A DNA stretch of 64,000 nucleotides from Diaphorobacter sp. HDW4A (GCF_011305995.1 NZ_CP049910.1:1798001-1862000); one strand, 5' to 3'. Counted from the stretch's first letter, positions 35,650 through 44,994 are shown. A program made the numbers and translations. Notes: generated from the sequence alone by a model not told the origin.

Positions 35650-36546
35650 ATGAAGTTCGACACCACAACTGTGAGCCTCGTCATCGCCATCGCCGAAGAG
35701 GGCAGCATTTCGCGCGCAGCAGACCGGCTCGGGCTCGCGGTGGCGGCGGCCTCCAAGCGGGTGAGCGATCTGGAGGCGCAGCTTGGCGTCAAGTTGTTCA
35801 AGCGCCAGCCGCATGGTGTGAAGGTGACGGAAGCGGGTGCCAAATTGCTCTCGCATATCCGCCAGATCGACAACCTCACGCAGCGCCTCGTGGGTGATGC
35901 GCTCACCGTGAGCCACGGGCGCGAGGGGCGGGTGATCATCGGTGCGCCCAAGTCGGTAATCATTCCGTTTCTGGCGCGCGACCTCGCCGCCATTCAGCGC
36001 AAGTATCCGGGCATCGTGCTGCAAATCGTCGAGGAGAACAGCCGCATCGTCCAGAAGCTGCTGCGTGACAAAGTCATCGACATCGGCATCTATGAAAAAA
36101 CCGCGGGCTTCGTCGATCTTCCGCGTTTCGACTACCGACAGGATCACCTGAACGTGGTCTACAGCCGAAAGCATTTCGAGCTACCCGAGGGCGCGCTCTC
36201 AGTCGAGCAGCTCATCGAACTGCCGATCATCACGCTGGGGCGCGGCTCGGCGATTCTGGCTTCGCTGCACCGCGCCCACCAAAGCCGTGGCCGCGTGTTC
36301 CGCAACGATTTCACGGTGAACGGTTTCGACTCGATGCTCGCTCTGGTGCGCGAAGGCATAGGCGTGGGCCTCATGCCGCCGGACATCCTGCGCAGTCTGC
36401 ACCCCGAAGCCGACATCATGAGCCTGCCGCTCGAGGGCGACTGGCATGAGCGCAGCTACATGCTGTCGTTCATCGAAGGACAGGCGCAGCAGCAGACTCA
36501 GCGCAATGTGGTAGAGGAGTTGCTGGGGCAGAACTTGGCGCTCTGA
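35650..36546 (+). CDS. LysR family transcriptional regulator
   Basis: 298 aa. The HTH region is FDTTTVSLVIAIAEEGSISRAADRLGLAVAAASKRVSDLEAQLGVKLF, with the effector domain from about residue 90 (REGRVIIGAPKSVIIPFLARDLAA). It lies upstream of and on the same strand as the Bug-CaiB-crotonase cassette, and divergent from an MFS gene. It is therefore the likely regulator of one or both. The ligand is unknown but is probably an organic acid or CoA ester. Confidence 0.92.
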   Translation: MKFDTTTVSLVIAIAEEGSISRAADRLGLAVAAASKRVSDLEAQLGVKLFKRQPHGVKVTEAGAKLLSHIRQIDNLTQRLVGDALTVSHGREGRVIIGAPKSVIIPFLARDLAAIQRKYPGIVLQIVEENSRIVQKLLRDKVIDIGIYEKTAGFVDLPRFDYRQDHLNVVYSRKHFELPEGALSVEQLIELPIITLGRGSAILASLHRAHQSRGRVFRNDFTVNGFDSMLALVREGIGVGLMPPDILRSLHPEADIMSLPLEGDWHERSYMLSFIEGQAQQQTQRNVVEELLGQNLAL

Positions 36547-36670
36547 GGCCGCTCGATACTGATTTCGTCATTTGCGAAATCAGACATGTTGTTTGGATCC
36601 TTGCAGGCAAATCGCTATGGGACGACATTCGTCCCATCAACGATAAGTTCGCACAGGAGACAAGAACATC

Positions 36671-37651
36671 ATGCAACGACGCCATTTCATCGCGGCAGGC
36701 GCTGCGGCACTGACTGCACCAATGAGCGGCTGGGCCTCGGTGGCCGATCTGCCCAAGGGCACGGTCAAGATCTATGTGGGCTGGGCGCCCGGTGGCGGCA
36801 CCGACGTGTTTGCGCGCATCGTCGGGCAGAAGCTGTCCGAGGTCTGGGGTCGGCCGGTGGTTGTGGAAAACAAGCCAGGCGCGACCGGCGCGCTGTGCGC
36901 GGATTTCTTCGCGAAAACCAAGTTCCACGACGGCGTGAATCTGCTCATGGCGCACGTGAACACGCACGCCATTTCTCCGCAGATCTTCAAGAGCATAACC
37001 TACGACCCGCTCAAGGACTACGCGCCGATTGCGCTGATCGGCGCGACGCCGCACATCCTCGTCACCGGCAGCAAGGACAAGTACGCATCGATTCAGGACG
37101 TGGTGGTCGCGTGCAAGAAGAGCCCCGGCAAGATCAGCTTTGGCTCGTCGGGCACGGGCTCGGTGCAGCATCTTGCGGCCGAGATGTTCAATATGGTGGC
37201 GGGGGTGAAGACCATCCACGTGCCCTACAAGGGCTCGGGTCCTATGCAGACCGATCTGCTGGGCGGTCAGATCGACTTCAGCTTCGACACCATGACGGCC
37301 GCTGCGCAGCAGGTCAAGAGCGGAAAGATGCAGGGCATCGTGCAGACCCGTATGAATCGCGCCAAGGGTTTTCCGTCCGTGCCGACCATGGACGAGCAAG
37401 GCTTCAAGGGCTTCGATGCGTCGAGCTGGTACGGCGTGGTCGGCCCGCGCGACATGTCCAAGGAATTGGCTCAGCAGATCAACGCTGACATCAACAAGGT
37501 GCTTGCCATGCCCGATGTCATCGCGCGATTCGACGGCTATGGCGTGGAGGGGGGCGGCGGCTCGGTCGAGAAGTTCGCGGCCTTCATGCAGTCTGAATAC
37601 AAGAAGTGGGGCGATGTGGTTCGCGCCGCCAACATCACCGAAGAAAGCTGA
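36671..37651 (+). CDS. Bug/TctC-family tripartite tricarboxylate transporter receptor
   Basis: 326-aa periplasmic binding protein. N-terminal Tat/Sec-like signal MQRRHFIAAGAAALTAPMSGWAS. The Bug fold markers are VKIYVGWAPGGGTDVFARIVGQKLSE, VVVENKPGATGALC, YDPLKDYAPIALIG, ISFGSSGTGSVQHLAAEMF and HVPYKGSGPMQTDLLGGQIDFSFD. No tctA/tctB membrane genes are nearby, as is usual for orphan Bug receptors in Burkholderiales. It is the first enzyme-cassette gene after a LysR gene and just before a CoA-transferase, suggesting delivery of a carboxylic acid that is then made into a CoA ester. Confidence 0.92.
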   Translation: MQRRHFIAAGAAALTAPMSGWASVADLPKGTVKIYVGWAPGGGTDVFARIVGQKLSEVWGRPVVVENKPGATGALCADFFAKTKFHDGVNLLMAHVNTHAISPQIFKSITYDPLKDYAPIALIGATPHILVTGSKDKYASIQDVVVACKKSPGKISFGSSGTGSVQHLAAEMFNMVAGVKTIHVPYKGSGPMQTDLLGGQIDFSFDTMTAAAQQVKSGKMQGIVQTRMNRAKGFPSVPTMDEQGFKGFDASSWYGVVGPRDMSKELAQQINADINKVLAMPDVIARFDGYGVEGGGGSVEKFAAFMQSEYKKWGDVVRAANITEES

Positions 37652-37659
37652 GGCCATCC

Positions 37660-38862
37660 ATGAACGCATCTGCCAAACAAGCCCATGCCACCAACGCCGC
37701 AGCGCTGCCACTGGCCGGCATCCGTGTGCTCGATGTCAGCCAGGTCATGGCCGGGCCATTCGCCTGCATGCTGCTGGCCGATCTGGGCGCGGACGTGATC
37801 AAGGTCGAGCCACCCGAGGGCGACCAGACGCGGGGCGCGATGGGCTTCAAGATGAAGGGCCCGGACAGCATGGGCTTTCTCAATATGAACCGCAACAAGC
37901 GTTCGCTCACGCTCGACTTGAAGAGCGAAGAAGGCCGCGAGACGTTCTACGAGTTGGCCAAGACTGCCGACGTCATCGTTGAGAACTACCGTCCCGGCGT
38001 GGTGCAGCGCCTGAAAATCGACTACGAGACGATTCAGGCGATCAACCCAAAGGTCGTCTACGTGAGTATTTCCGGCTTCGGTCAGAGCGGGCCGTGGGCC
38101 AAGCGCCCGGGCTTTGACCTGATGGCGCAGGCCATGTCGGGCGTGATGAGCGTGACCGGCTACAAGGGCGAAAAGCCGGTGAAGGCGGGCGTGCCGGTGG
38201 CCGACATTGGCTGCGCGCTGTTCGCGACCTATGGTCTGCTGTCGGCCTACATCGGCGCGCAGCGCACGGGGCTGGGACAACACATCGATGCGTCACTATT
38301 CGATTCGGTGATGGCGTTTTCCGTCTGGGACATGTCGGAATACTGGGGCACCGGCGTGCCTCCCGCACCTTTGGGCACCAGTAACAAAATGAGCGCGCCG
38401 TATCAGGCGGTGAGGGCGCGCGACGACTATTTCGTGATGGGCGCGACCAACCAGAAACTCTGGGCCAAGCTCTGTGAGCTGATCGAGCGCCCGGACCTGC
38501 TGCAGCACGAGCAGTTCGCCACCGTGCCGCTGCGCCTGAAGAACCGCGAGGTGTTGATCGAGACGCTGGAGCAGGAATTCGCCAAGCGCGACAGCGCCGA
38601 GTGGGTTGATGCGATGCTGGCGGCAGGCATCCCCGCCGGGCCGATTTTGAGCTACCCAGAAGCCTTTGAGGGTGAGCACGGCACACACCGCAAGATGTGC
38701 ATGGAGATCGACCATCCCATCGAGGGCAAGGTCAAGAACATCGGCTTTCCGGTGAAGATGCTGGGCACGCCGCAGCAGGTGCGCCGCCATCCGCCGCTGC
38801 TCGGCGAGCACAACGAGGAAATCCTCGCCGAGCTGGCCGCGCGCGAAGGGGTGAGCGCATGA
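37660..38862 (+). CDS. CaiB/BaiF-family (class III) CoA-transferase
   Basis: 400 aa. N-terminal PLAGIRVLDVSQVMAGPFACMLLADLGADVIKVEPPEGD, then LNMNRNKRSLTLDLKSEEGRE and IVENYRPGVVQRL. The catalytic Asp153 is in RPGFDLMAQAMSGVMSVTG. Such enzymes move CoA between acyl groups. ATG 37660 is used, 8 bp after the Bug gene stop. The following crotonase overlaps by ATGA, so the three genes form one unit. The substrate acid is unknown. Confidence 0.92.
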   Translation: MNASAKQAHATNAAALPLAGIRVLDVSQVMAGPFACMLLADLGADVIKVEPPEGDQTRGAMGFKMKGPDSMGFLNMNRNKRSLTLDLKSEEGRETFYELAKTADVIVENYRPGVVQRLKIDYETIQAINPKVVYVSISGFGQSGPWAKRPGFDLMAQAMSGVMSVTGYKGEKPVKAGVPVADIGCALFATYGLLSAYIGAQRTGLGQHIDASLFDSVMAFSVWDMSEYWGTGVPPAPLGTSNKMSAPYQAVRARDDYFVMGATNQKLWAKLCELIERPDLLQHEQFATVPLRLKNREVLIETLEQEFAKRDSAEWVDAMLAAGIPAGPILSYPEAFEGEHGTHRKMCMEIDHPIEGKVKNIGFPVKMLGTPQQVRRHPPLLGEHNEEILAELAAREGVSA

Positions 38863-39614
38863 CGGCCGAAACGCTCACTATGACGGTGGACGACTCCGGC
38901 GCGGCCTGGATCCGCGTGAGCCGCCCCGAGCGGCACAACGCCATGACGGCCGCGATGTATGAGGCGCTGCTCGAATGCATCGCTGCAGCGCAGGCCGACG
39001 CGCGCGTGCGCTGCGTGCTGCTGCAGGGTGAGGGCGGCAAGTCGTTCATTTCGGGAACCGACATCTCGCACTTCAAGGACTTCGCCAATGGCAAACAGGG
39101 CATCGAGTACGAAGCCTTTGTCGAGCGGGTGATCGACGCGATCGAGCGCATCAGCGTGCCCACCATCGCCGTGATCGACGGCTGGGCCGTGGGGGGAGGG
39201 CTGGCGCTGGCGACGGCTTGCGACTTCCGCATCTGCACGCCCAAGTCGCGCTTCGGCGCGCCCATTGCGAAGACGCTCTCCAATACGCTGTCGTCGGCCA
39301 ACATGGCGCGGCTGGCTGCTGCGCTTGGTATTCCGCGTGTCAAACGTATGCTGCTGTTGGCCGATTACTTGAGCGCGGACGAGATGCTGAACTGCGGCTT
39401 TGTGCAATGCATCGCGAGCGCAGAATCGCTGATCGACGAGTCGCAACAACTGGCAGACAAGCTCATGGCGCTTTCCGGCACCACGCAGGCCGCCGTGAAG
39501 GAGAGCCTGCGCCGCATCGTGGTGGACAATGACCTGCATGATGATGATCTGGTCGAATCGGTCTACGGCAGTGCCGCGTTTCGCAGCGGCGTGGCGGCGT
39601 TTATCAAGAGCTGA
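38859..39614 (+). CDS. Crotonase-superfamily protein lacking both usual catalytic glutamates
   Basis: 251 aa. Crotonase fold markers are LLQGEGGKSFISGTDISHFKD (first oxyanion half) and VIDGWAVGGGLALATACDFRICTPKSRFG (second half). The two glutamates that hydratases use fall at Ala116 (GGGLA) and Ile136 (GAPIAK). A simple enoyl-CoA hydratase role is therefore doubtful; the family also includes lyases, isomerases and hydrolases. It overlaps the CaiB gene by ATGA, and ATG 38859 gives the family N-terminus. Confidence 0.85.
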   Translation: MTAETLTMTVDDSGAAWIRVSRPERHNAMTAAMYEALLECIAAAQADARVRCVLLQGEGGKSFISGTDISHFKDFANGKQGIEYEAFVERVIDAIERISVPTIAVIDGWAVGGGLALATACDFRICTPKSRFGAPIAKTLSNTLSSANMARLAAALGIPRVKRMLLLADYLSADEMLNCGFVQCIASAESLIDESQQLADKLMALSGTTQAAVKESLRRIVVDNDLHDDDLVESVYGSAAFRSGVAAFIKS

Positions 39615-39668
39615 GCCTGCTTCTTCGCCAACCCGGGCTGAACCCCACAATCAGAAAGAGGGCGGGTG

Positions 39669-40454
39669 ATGGAAACACTGTTGGTGTATGTGGTGCTGGG
39701 CATTGGGGCCGGGCTACTGGCGGGCATGCTGGGGGTAGGCGGTGGCCAAGTCGTCGTGCCCGGCCTGCTGTATCTCTTTCATCTGAACCATTTCCCCGAG
39801 CAGCATCTGGTGCATCTCGCGCTCGGCACGAGTCTGGCGACGATTGCGGTCACCTCGCTGTCGTCCGCCTGGTCGCATCATCGGCTGGGCTCCATCAATC
39901 TTGATCTCGCGCGGCGGATGGCGCCGGGCATCGTGATCGGCGCTGTCGTCGGCGGGTTGATGGCGGGCCTGTTTCCGAGCCATGCGCTCAAGCTGGGCTT
40001 TGGCGCCTTTCTGATTCTGCTGGCCATCCAGATGGCTTTTTCACTCAAACCCAAGCCGGGGCGCGATCTACCGCAGAGTCTTGGGTTGTCTCTGGTGTCG
40101 GCGGCGATTGGCTGGGTATCCGCCATCGTCGGCGTGGGCGGCGGCAGCATGGTCGTGCCGTATCTGACCTGGTGCAATGTGAACATGAAGACCGCTGTCG
40201 GCACCGCCTCCGCATGTGGCTTTTTTCTGGCTGTCGCCGGGATGGTTGGCTATGTGATTTCAGGCTGGAACGCGCCAGGCCTGCCCGCATACAGCGTCGG
40301 TTATGTCTATCTTCCGGCGTGGGCCGCCGTGTCACTGTTGTCCATCGCGTTCACTCGCGTTGGAGCAACGCTGGCGCATCGATTGCCGGTGGCCAGTCTC
40401 AAACGCATCTTCTCTATCTGCCTGTTGGTGGCTGGTGTGCGCATCCTGCTCTGA
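39669..40454 (+). CDS. TauE/SafE-family sulfite/anion permease
   Basis: 261-aa membrane protein with 7-8 TM segments and the two TauE-type repeats: GLLAGMLGVGGGQVVVPGLLYLF and SAIVGVGGGSMVVPYLTWCNV. LALGTSLATIAVTSLSSAWSHHRLG is also typical. ATG 39669 is used (a GTG directly before it is in frame). Family members move sulfite, sulfoacetate or related anions, but substrate prediction is unreliable. It is followed immediately by the repeat element whose left end overlaps its stop codon. Confidence 0.88.
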   Translation: METLLVYVVLGIGAGLLAGMLGVGGGQVVVPGLLYLFHLNHFPEQHLVHLALGTSLATIAVTSLSSAWSHHRLGSINLDLARRMAPGIVIGAVVGGLMAGLFPSHALKLGFGAFLILLAIQMAFSLKPKPGRDLPQSLGLSLVSAAIGWVSAIVGVGGGSMVVPYLTWCNVNMKTAVGTASACGFFLAVAGMVGYVISGWNAPGLPAYSVGYVYLPAWAAVSLLSIAFTRVGATLAHRLPVASLKRIFSICLLVAGVRILL

Positions 40455-40548
40455 GAGCGTGTGGACGATCTCCACGCGGTCTTGCAGGCGCGGCCTCGGG
40501 CAGTCTGCTGCGTTGCAAATCCTCGCGACGAAAGCGCAAACACGCGCT
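40454..40548. repeat. MITE/REP-like interspersed element, short copy
   Basis: 95-bp copy of the element at 5824-5986, same orientation. Terminal repeats are AGAGCGTG (40454-40461) and CACGCGCT (40541-40548). It shares CTCCACGCGG.CTTGCAGGCGCGGCCTCGGG and TCTGCTGCGTTGCAAATCCTCGC in pieces with the long copy but lacks the central hairpin, as if deleted between the two CCTCGC repeats. It starts on the last base of the TauE gene stop codon. Confidence 0.85.
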
Positions 40549-40565
40549 GAACCCCGATCGCACGG

Positions 40566-41429
40566 ATGACCGACAATGGCAGACTTGCCCATTTCGTCCC
40601 GCGCACCGTGTCATTGAATCCCTCATCCATCACGATTCCGACCATCCTCCGACCCCTTTGGCTGCGCGTGCTGTGTGGCGTGGTCGGGGTGCTACTCCTC
40701 GGTGACGCGCTGGTGTTGATGATGTACGGGATGTTCAACGTTGGCATTCTCGTTCCGGCGGCAATTGGCGTTGTGCTTCTCACCATGCTGATTTGGCGCG
40801 AGCCGATTTCCCGCACGTTGGCCGCTCGGCCCCGGCTGCGCCGACTCTGGCGACTGGGCTGGTGGCTGTTCGCCATATGGGTGGTCAGCCTGCTGGTGTT
40901 CTGGCTGCGCATCGCGCAGCAGATGCATGGCGACGGTGAGCCCCGGCCGGTCGATGCGATCATCGTGCTCGGCAGCGCCACGCGCGATGGTCAGCCTTCG
41001 CAGACACTCGCGTTGCGGCTGGATACGGCGGCAGAAGTTGCCATGAAGGAGCCCGGCGCATTGATCGCGACCAGCGGCGGCGTGGATTTCGGCGAGACCG
41101 ACAGCGAGGGGCGCATCATGGCGCGCTATTTGCAGCAGCGTCACGGTATTGCGGTGGATCGTTTCGTCATGGAAGAACAAAGCACCAGTACCGCATTGAA
41201 TCTCTCACTGAGCATGGCGCTGCTGGCCGCTCAAAAATTGCCTGCCGATGCGTCAATCGCCATCGTCACCAGCGATTTCCATACCCCGCGCGCGCAGTGG
41301 ATCGCCAACAAGGTTGGCATCCGCAACGCGCACACCGTGGCAGCGCCGACGCCGCTGTCGATCCGCTTCAACGCCTGGCTGCGCGAGTATTTTGCGGTAG
41401 CAAGCAGCTGGCTGCTCCGCGAGTTCTGA
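40566..41429 (+). CDS. YdcF/SanA-like DUF218 membrane protein
   Basis: About 287 aa. Two to three N-terminal TM segments ([57 protein letters not shown]) and a periplasmic DUF218 domain: [52 protein letters not shown], and [18 protein letters not shown], ending with [14 protein letters not shown]. This family is linked to envelope functions such as peptidoglycan or vancomycin tolerance, not proven here. The start is uncertain: ATG 40566 or GTG 40608, neither with a clear ribosome-binding site; the repeat ends just upstream. Confidence 0.8.
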   Translation: MTDNGRLAHFVPRTVSLNPSSITIPTILRPLWLRVLCGVVGVLLLGDALVLMMYGMFNVGILVPAAIGVVLLTMLIWREPISRTLAARPRLRRLWRLGWWLFAIWVVSLLVFWLRIAQQMHGDGEPRPVDAIIVLGSATRDGQPSQTLALRLDTAAEVAMKEPGALIATSGGVDFGETDSEGRIMARYLQQRHGIAVDRFVMEEQSTSTALNLSLSMALLAAQKLPADASIAIVTSDFHTPRAQWIANKVGIRNAHTVAAPTPLSIRFNAWLREYFAVASSWLLREF

Positions 41430-41527
41430 AAAGCGCGGAAAATAGGACGTTGGTTGCGTTGCACAAATGCTGTTCAGCGCCCGGTTTCAAGAGACATTCG
41501 ATCATTCAATCCAAGGAGTACTTTTCA

Positions 41528-41998
41528 ATGGCGAGCGAACAACGTCCTTTCCGCGTTCTGGGAATTCAGCAAGTAGCCATCGGCGGCACGGACAAGGCGC
41601 GCATGAAGAAGCTGTGGGTGGACATGCTGGGTCTGGAGCAGACCGGCACCTTCCAGAGCGAGCGCGAGAACGTGGACGAAGACATCCTTGCCATGGGCAA
41701 AGGTGCGATGAAGGTGGAGGTGGACATCATGCAGCCCATGGACATCGACAAGAAGCCCGCTGTGCACACCACTCCGCTCAACCACATCGGCCTGTGGATT
41801 GACGATCTGCCCAAGGCTGTGGAATGGCTCACCGCCAAGGGTGTGCGCTTTGCCCCCGGCGGCATCCGCCCCGGTGCGGCGGGCTACGACATCACCTTTC
41901 TGCACCCCAAGAGCAACGACGAGTTCCCAATTGCGGGCGAGGGCGTGCTGATCGAGCTGGTGCAGGCACCAACCGACGTGATCGCCGCGCTGGGCTGA
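41528..41998 (+). CDS. VOC (glyoxalase) family protein, methylmalonyl-CoA epimerase-like
   Basis: 156-aa vicinal oxygen chelate protein with two VOC modules: [24 protein letters not shown] and [34 protein letters not shown]...[11 protein letters not shown] resembles the C-terminal FLHPKS-GVLIEL signature of methylmalonyl-CoA epimerases. With a propionyl-CoA carboxylase and methylmalonyl-CoA mutase 8 kb away and no other epimerase visible, an epimerase role (2S to 2R methylmalonyl-CoA) is plausible. It could also be a glyoxalase-like protein. ATG 41528; co-directional with the downstream thioesterase. Confidence 0.75.
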   Translation: MASEQRPFRVLGIQQVAIGGTDKARMKKLWVDMLGLEQTGTFQSERENVDEDILAMGKGAMKVEVDIMQPMDIDKKPAVHTTPLNHIGLWIDDLPKAVEWLTAKGVRFAPGGIRPGAAGYDITFLHPKSNDEFPIAGEGVLIELVQAPTDVIAALG

Positions 41999-42017
41999 AC
42001 CAACCGAGGCAGCACCC

Positions 42018-42440
42018 ATGTTCACCCTTGTAGAAAAGATCAACGCGTCGAGCGAAGGCTCGCTTCCCGGCCTGCTTGGTATACGTGCCACGCAGGCCGA
42101 ACGCGGTGAGATTCACACCGAAATGAAGGTGCGTGCAGAGCTCATGGCCCCCAATGGCTATTTGCACGCGGGCAGTCTGGTCACTCTGGCCGACACGTCC
42201 TGCGGCTACGGTTGCCGCTCGATGCTGCCTGATGGGGCCAATGGCTTCACCACCATTGAACTCAAATCCAACCATCTCTCGACTGCCCGTGATGGCACGG
42301 TCGAATGCGTGGCGACGGTCGTTCACGCCGGTCGCACCACGCAAGTCTGGGATGCCGTGGTCAAACACCGCGAAACCGGCAAGACACTGGTGATGTTTCG
42401 TTGCACGCAGATGATTCTTTATCCAGTGCCAAAGACCTGA
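42018..42440 (+). CDS. PaaI-family hotdog thioesterase
   Basis: 140-aa hotdog-fold protein. The family motif appears as MAPNGYLHAGSLVTLADTSCGYGCRSMLP (HAG with the catalytic acidic residue in LAD), then TTIELKSNHLSTARDGTVECVATVVHAGRTTQVWDAVV. Hydrolyses acyl- or aryl-CoA esters; the substrate is unknown. It starts 19 bp after the VOC gene, so the two are probably co-transcribed, and an intrinsic terminator follows. Confidence 0.88.
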   Translation: MFTLVEKINASSEGSLPGLLGIRATQAERGEIHTEMKVRAELMAPNGYLHAGSLVTLADTSCGYGCRSMLPDGANGFTTIELKSNHLSTARDGTVECVATVVHAGRTTQVWDAVVKHRETGKTLVMFRCTQMILYPVPKT

Positions 42441-42464
42441 AAAGGCCTCTTGCAAACCGCTGAT

Positions 42465-42488
42465 GCCCCGCTTGTCGGGGCTTTTTTT
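42465..42488 (+). terminator. Intrinsic terminator after the thioesterase gene
   Basis: GCCCCG-CTTGT-CGGGGC (42465-42481) followed by seven T residues. A compact rho-independent terminator 25 bp after the thioesterase stop. Confidence 0.93.
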
Positions 42489-42553
42489 CGCTTATCTTCA
42501 GACACGCTTCAACGCCAGTTCGACGGAGTTTGCGAGCGAAGCCCTCCCATTGC

Positions 42554-42585
42554 GCGACGTTTGAATGCTGCGGTTGGAACGTCGC
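42554..42585. promoter_or_regulatory. Inverted repeat in bioB upstream region
   Basis: GCGACGTT (42554-42561) and AACGTCGC (42578-42585), 8-bp perfect arms separated by 16 bp, about 160 bp before bioB. Two TTTGGCGG copies at 42600-42607 and 42632-42639 follow. This may be a regulator site or leader structure; no known biotin regulator motif was recognised. Confidence 0.4.
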
Positions 42586-42746
42586 ACAACATTGGTTAAT
42601 TTGGCGGCAACGTCTGTTAAATCGCACTGGATTTGGCGGGCGTAGACAGCGCAATTTTCAATCCCACAATTTGCGGACGAAGGTCTTCCCACGCCTCGAA
42701 TGCGCTTTCACAATCGCGGCCCATCAGGTTCTCTGGAGATTGCCGA

Positions 42747-43790
42747 ATGAGCAGCACACCCATCCCACAAATTGAAGCCCCCGTGCACGAACAACCAATG
42801 CAGTTCTTCAACAAGTCGCGCTCGGCGCCGGCGTTGAACGCCGAAGTGCATGAATGGAGCGTTGACGTCATCCAGCAGTTGCTCGACATGCCCTTCATGG
42901 ACCTGCTCTGGCATGCGCAATCCGTTCATCGCGAGCATTGGCCCGAAGGCGACATCGAACTCGCAACGCTGCTCTCGGTAAAGACGGGTGGTTGCCCCGA
43001 GAACTGCGGTTACTGCCCACAGTCCGCTGAGTTCGACACGGGCGTGAAGGCGCAGAAGCTCATGAGCGTGGAAGAGGTGACCGCCGCCGCACAGGCCGCC
43101 AAAGACGCGGGTGCCACTCGCTTCTGCATGGGCGCTGCGTGGCGCGCTCCCAAGGACCGCGACATCGACAAGGTCAGCGAGCTGATCACCGCGGTCAAGG
43201 GGCTGGGCATGCAGACTTGCGCTACTCTCGGCATGCTCGAGCCGCACCATGCGGATGCGCTCAAGGGGGCGGGGCTGGACTACTACAACCACAACCTCGA
43301 CACCGCGCCCGAGTACTACACGGACGTGGTCAGCACGCGCCAGTACCAGGACCGGCTGAACACACTGCAGGCTGTGCGCGATGCGGGCATCAGCGTCTGC
43401 TGCGGAGGCATCATCGGCATGGGCGAGGAGGTGGTGCACCGCGCGGGTCTGATCGCGCAACTGGCCAATCTGCAGCCGTATCCTGAATCGGTGCCGATCA
43501 ACAGTCTGGTGCGTGTTCCCGGCACGCCGCTGGCCGACAGCGAGCCGGTTGATCCGCTGGACTTCGTGCGTGTGATCGCCGTGGCTCGTATCACCATGCC
43601 CAAGGCCCGAGTTCGCCTATCGGCAGGGCGTCAGCAACTCGGTGAGGCGGTGCAGGCTCTGTGCTTCATGGCTGGTGCTAATTCCATCTTCTACGGCGAT
43701 AAGCTGCTGGTTACAGGTAACCCAGAGGCATTGGATGACGCGCGCTTGATCGCCAAATTGGGCCTGTCACCGACCCGCGGAGTGAAATGA
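42747..43790 (+). CDS. bioB: Biotin synthase
   Basis: 347-aa radical SAM enzyme inserting sulfur into dethiobiotin. The SAM-cluster motif is [13 protein letters not shown] with C83, C87 and C90. Further markers are [58 protein letters not shown] and the C-terminal [38 protein letters not shown] 42747 is preceded by a GGAG site; the upstream open frame is not conserved-looking. It stands alone here, without bioF/A/D. The product feeds biotin-dependent enzymes such as PCC. Confidence 0.96.
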   Translation: MSSTPIPQIEAPVHEQPMQFFNKSRSAPALNAEVHEWSVDVIQQLLDMPFMDLLWHAQSVHREHWPEGDIELATLLSVKTGGCPENCGYCPQSAEFDTGVKAQKLMSVEEVTAAAQAAKDAGATRFCMGAAWRAPKDRDIDKVSELITAVKGLGMQTCATLGMLEPHHADALKGAGLDYYNHNLDTAPEYYTDVVSTRQYQDRLNTLQAVRDAGISVCCGGIIGMGEEVVHRAGLIAQLANLQPYPESVPINSLVRVPGTPLADSEPVDPLDFVRVIAVARITMPKARVRLSAGRQQLGEAVQALCFMAGANSIFYGDKLLVTGNPEALDDARLIAKLGLSPTRGVK

Positions 43791-43847
43791 AAAATGCGGC
43801 ACTCCGGCTTGTTACCGGAATGTCGCAGTGGGGTGGCAAGCAACAGC

Positions 43848-44156
43848 TTATCGCTTTGCGAGACAGAACCCAATGACAGCGCCGACAGCAAGTGCCACTC
43901 CTGCCACCCGCCACGGCTCATCGTGTGCATATTCATTGCCCATGCGTGCGGCCTCGCGGGTGCGATTGGCGGTCTCCTCTGCAGCGCTTGCCACGGTGTC
44001 GCGCACATGTGTCACTCCATCGTTCAAGCGTTGGCGTACGTCGCGAATCTGTGGGACGGAGTCCAGCTCCTTGCTGGACAACAGGCTCCCCAGGTCACTC
44101 AACAACTGTTCTATTCCGCCAAGTGCGCCGGGAGCGTTGCGGTTTGAAAATTTCAT
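43848..44156 (-). CDS. DUF883 (ElaB/YqjD-like) membrane-anchored protein
   Basis: 102 aa. A long amphipathic helical region (LSDLGSLLSSKELDSVPQIRDVRQRLNDGVTHVRDTVASAAEETANRTREAARM) precedes HDEPWRVAGVALAVGAVIGFCLAKR, the single C-terminal TM helix ending in a basic residue, as in ElaB/YqjD/YgaM. In E. coli such proteins bind ribosomes to the membrane in stationary phase. It belongs to a run of small stress-type genes. The start ATG 44156 has GGAAAGG-like purines upstream. Confidence 0.85.
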   Translation of the reverse strand: MKFSNRNAPGALGGIEQLLSDLGSLLSSKELDSVPQIRDVRQRLNDGVTHVRDTVASAAEETANRTREAARMGNEYAHDEPWRVAGVALAVGAVIGFCLAKR

Positions 44157-44282
44157 GGCCTTTGCCTTTCCTCGATGGTTTTCTGTGGGGTTGGGATGAT
44201 CACCTTACTTCCCGTGGTGCTCAAAGGTTGTAGGTGGATGTCATCAAATTTGATTGCGAACCGTTGGAAACAAGCGCCCAAA

Positions 44283-44639
44283 TCAAAGATACGGAACGCC
44301 GTAGTAGTCGTAAACGCGGCGGCCATACTCGTCGGTGTATTCCGGAACATCGCTGCTCTCATACCGTGGCGCATTCTCCAGCTGCTCTTTGGCAAGTGCC
44401 ACCACGTAACCGCCCATTTCAGTGTCGTAGTTCAGTGTGTCCCAGGGCAGAGGATAGCGGTCCGTGCCGATGCCCAGAAATCCACCGAATTCCATGACGG
44501 CATAGCGCACGCGGCCGGAGATCTTGTCGATCATCAGCTCATCGATGGAGCCGAGTTTTTCTGCTGCGGGGTTGTACACGTTCGTGCCGCGAACCTTCTC
44601 GGAGGAAATGATGCTGTGGATGGTGTTGGGTGTGTTCAT
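44283..44639 (-). CDS. PRC-barrel domain protein
   Basis: 118 aa. Residues 10-80 form a PRC-barrel: ISSEKVRGTNVYNPAAEKLGSIDELMIDKISGRVRYAVMEFGGFLGIGTDRYPLPW. The C-terminal tail is acidic and tyrosine-rich (YTDEYGRRVYDYYGVPYL). ATG 44639 follows AAGGAG closely. Stress-linked PRC-barrel proteins of this type are common in Burkholderiales beside CsbD and DUF883 genes. The biochemical role is unknown. Confidence 0.88.
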   Translation of the reverse strand: MNTPNTIHSIISSEKVRGTNVYNPAAEKLGSIDELMIDKISGRVRYAVMEFGGFLGIGTDRYPLPWDTLNYDTEMGGYVVALAKEQLENAPRYESSDVPEYTDEYGRRVYDYYGVPYL

Positions 44640-44994
44640 GTTGTGCTCCTTACAGATATTGCCCGCCATCGCCGTGGGTGATCACGGGCATGGATGGAAT
44701 CAGCGAGATGGCTGTTGGCGTGTTTGAATTGCCATGGCGACCGCTGAACATGAGTGGGAAGAGTTGTCGCTTCCAAGACCAGCTTACCCGTCAAGGGAAG
44801 ACGCGAGGGTAGTCGTCCGCATGTGGGGCCTGTAGAGCAATGACTGTTGGATAACGTATCTGTCCTACCCCGTTGAATTGCCACTGCTGGACGATGCATC
44901 CGGACATTGCCGCCCCCATCCTACGTTCGGGTGCTCTTGTGCGGATTAGAGTGATCTTCATCGTTTGGTCTTTCCAACAGTTGAGGAGCTTGTC
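44640..44994. promoter_or_regulatory. Divergent stress-gene promoter region
   Basis: 355 bp between the PRC-barrel gene and the 134-aa gene. It contains TGTCCTA at 44861-44867, a motif that recurs in other promoters of this small-gene cluster. No coding sequence is supported. Confidence 0.4.
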
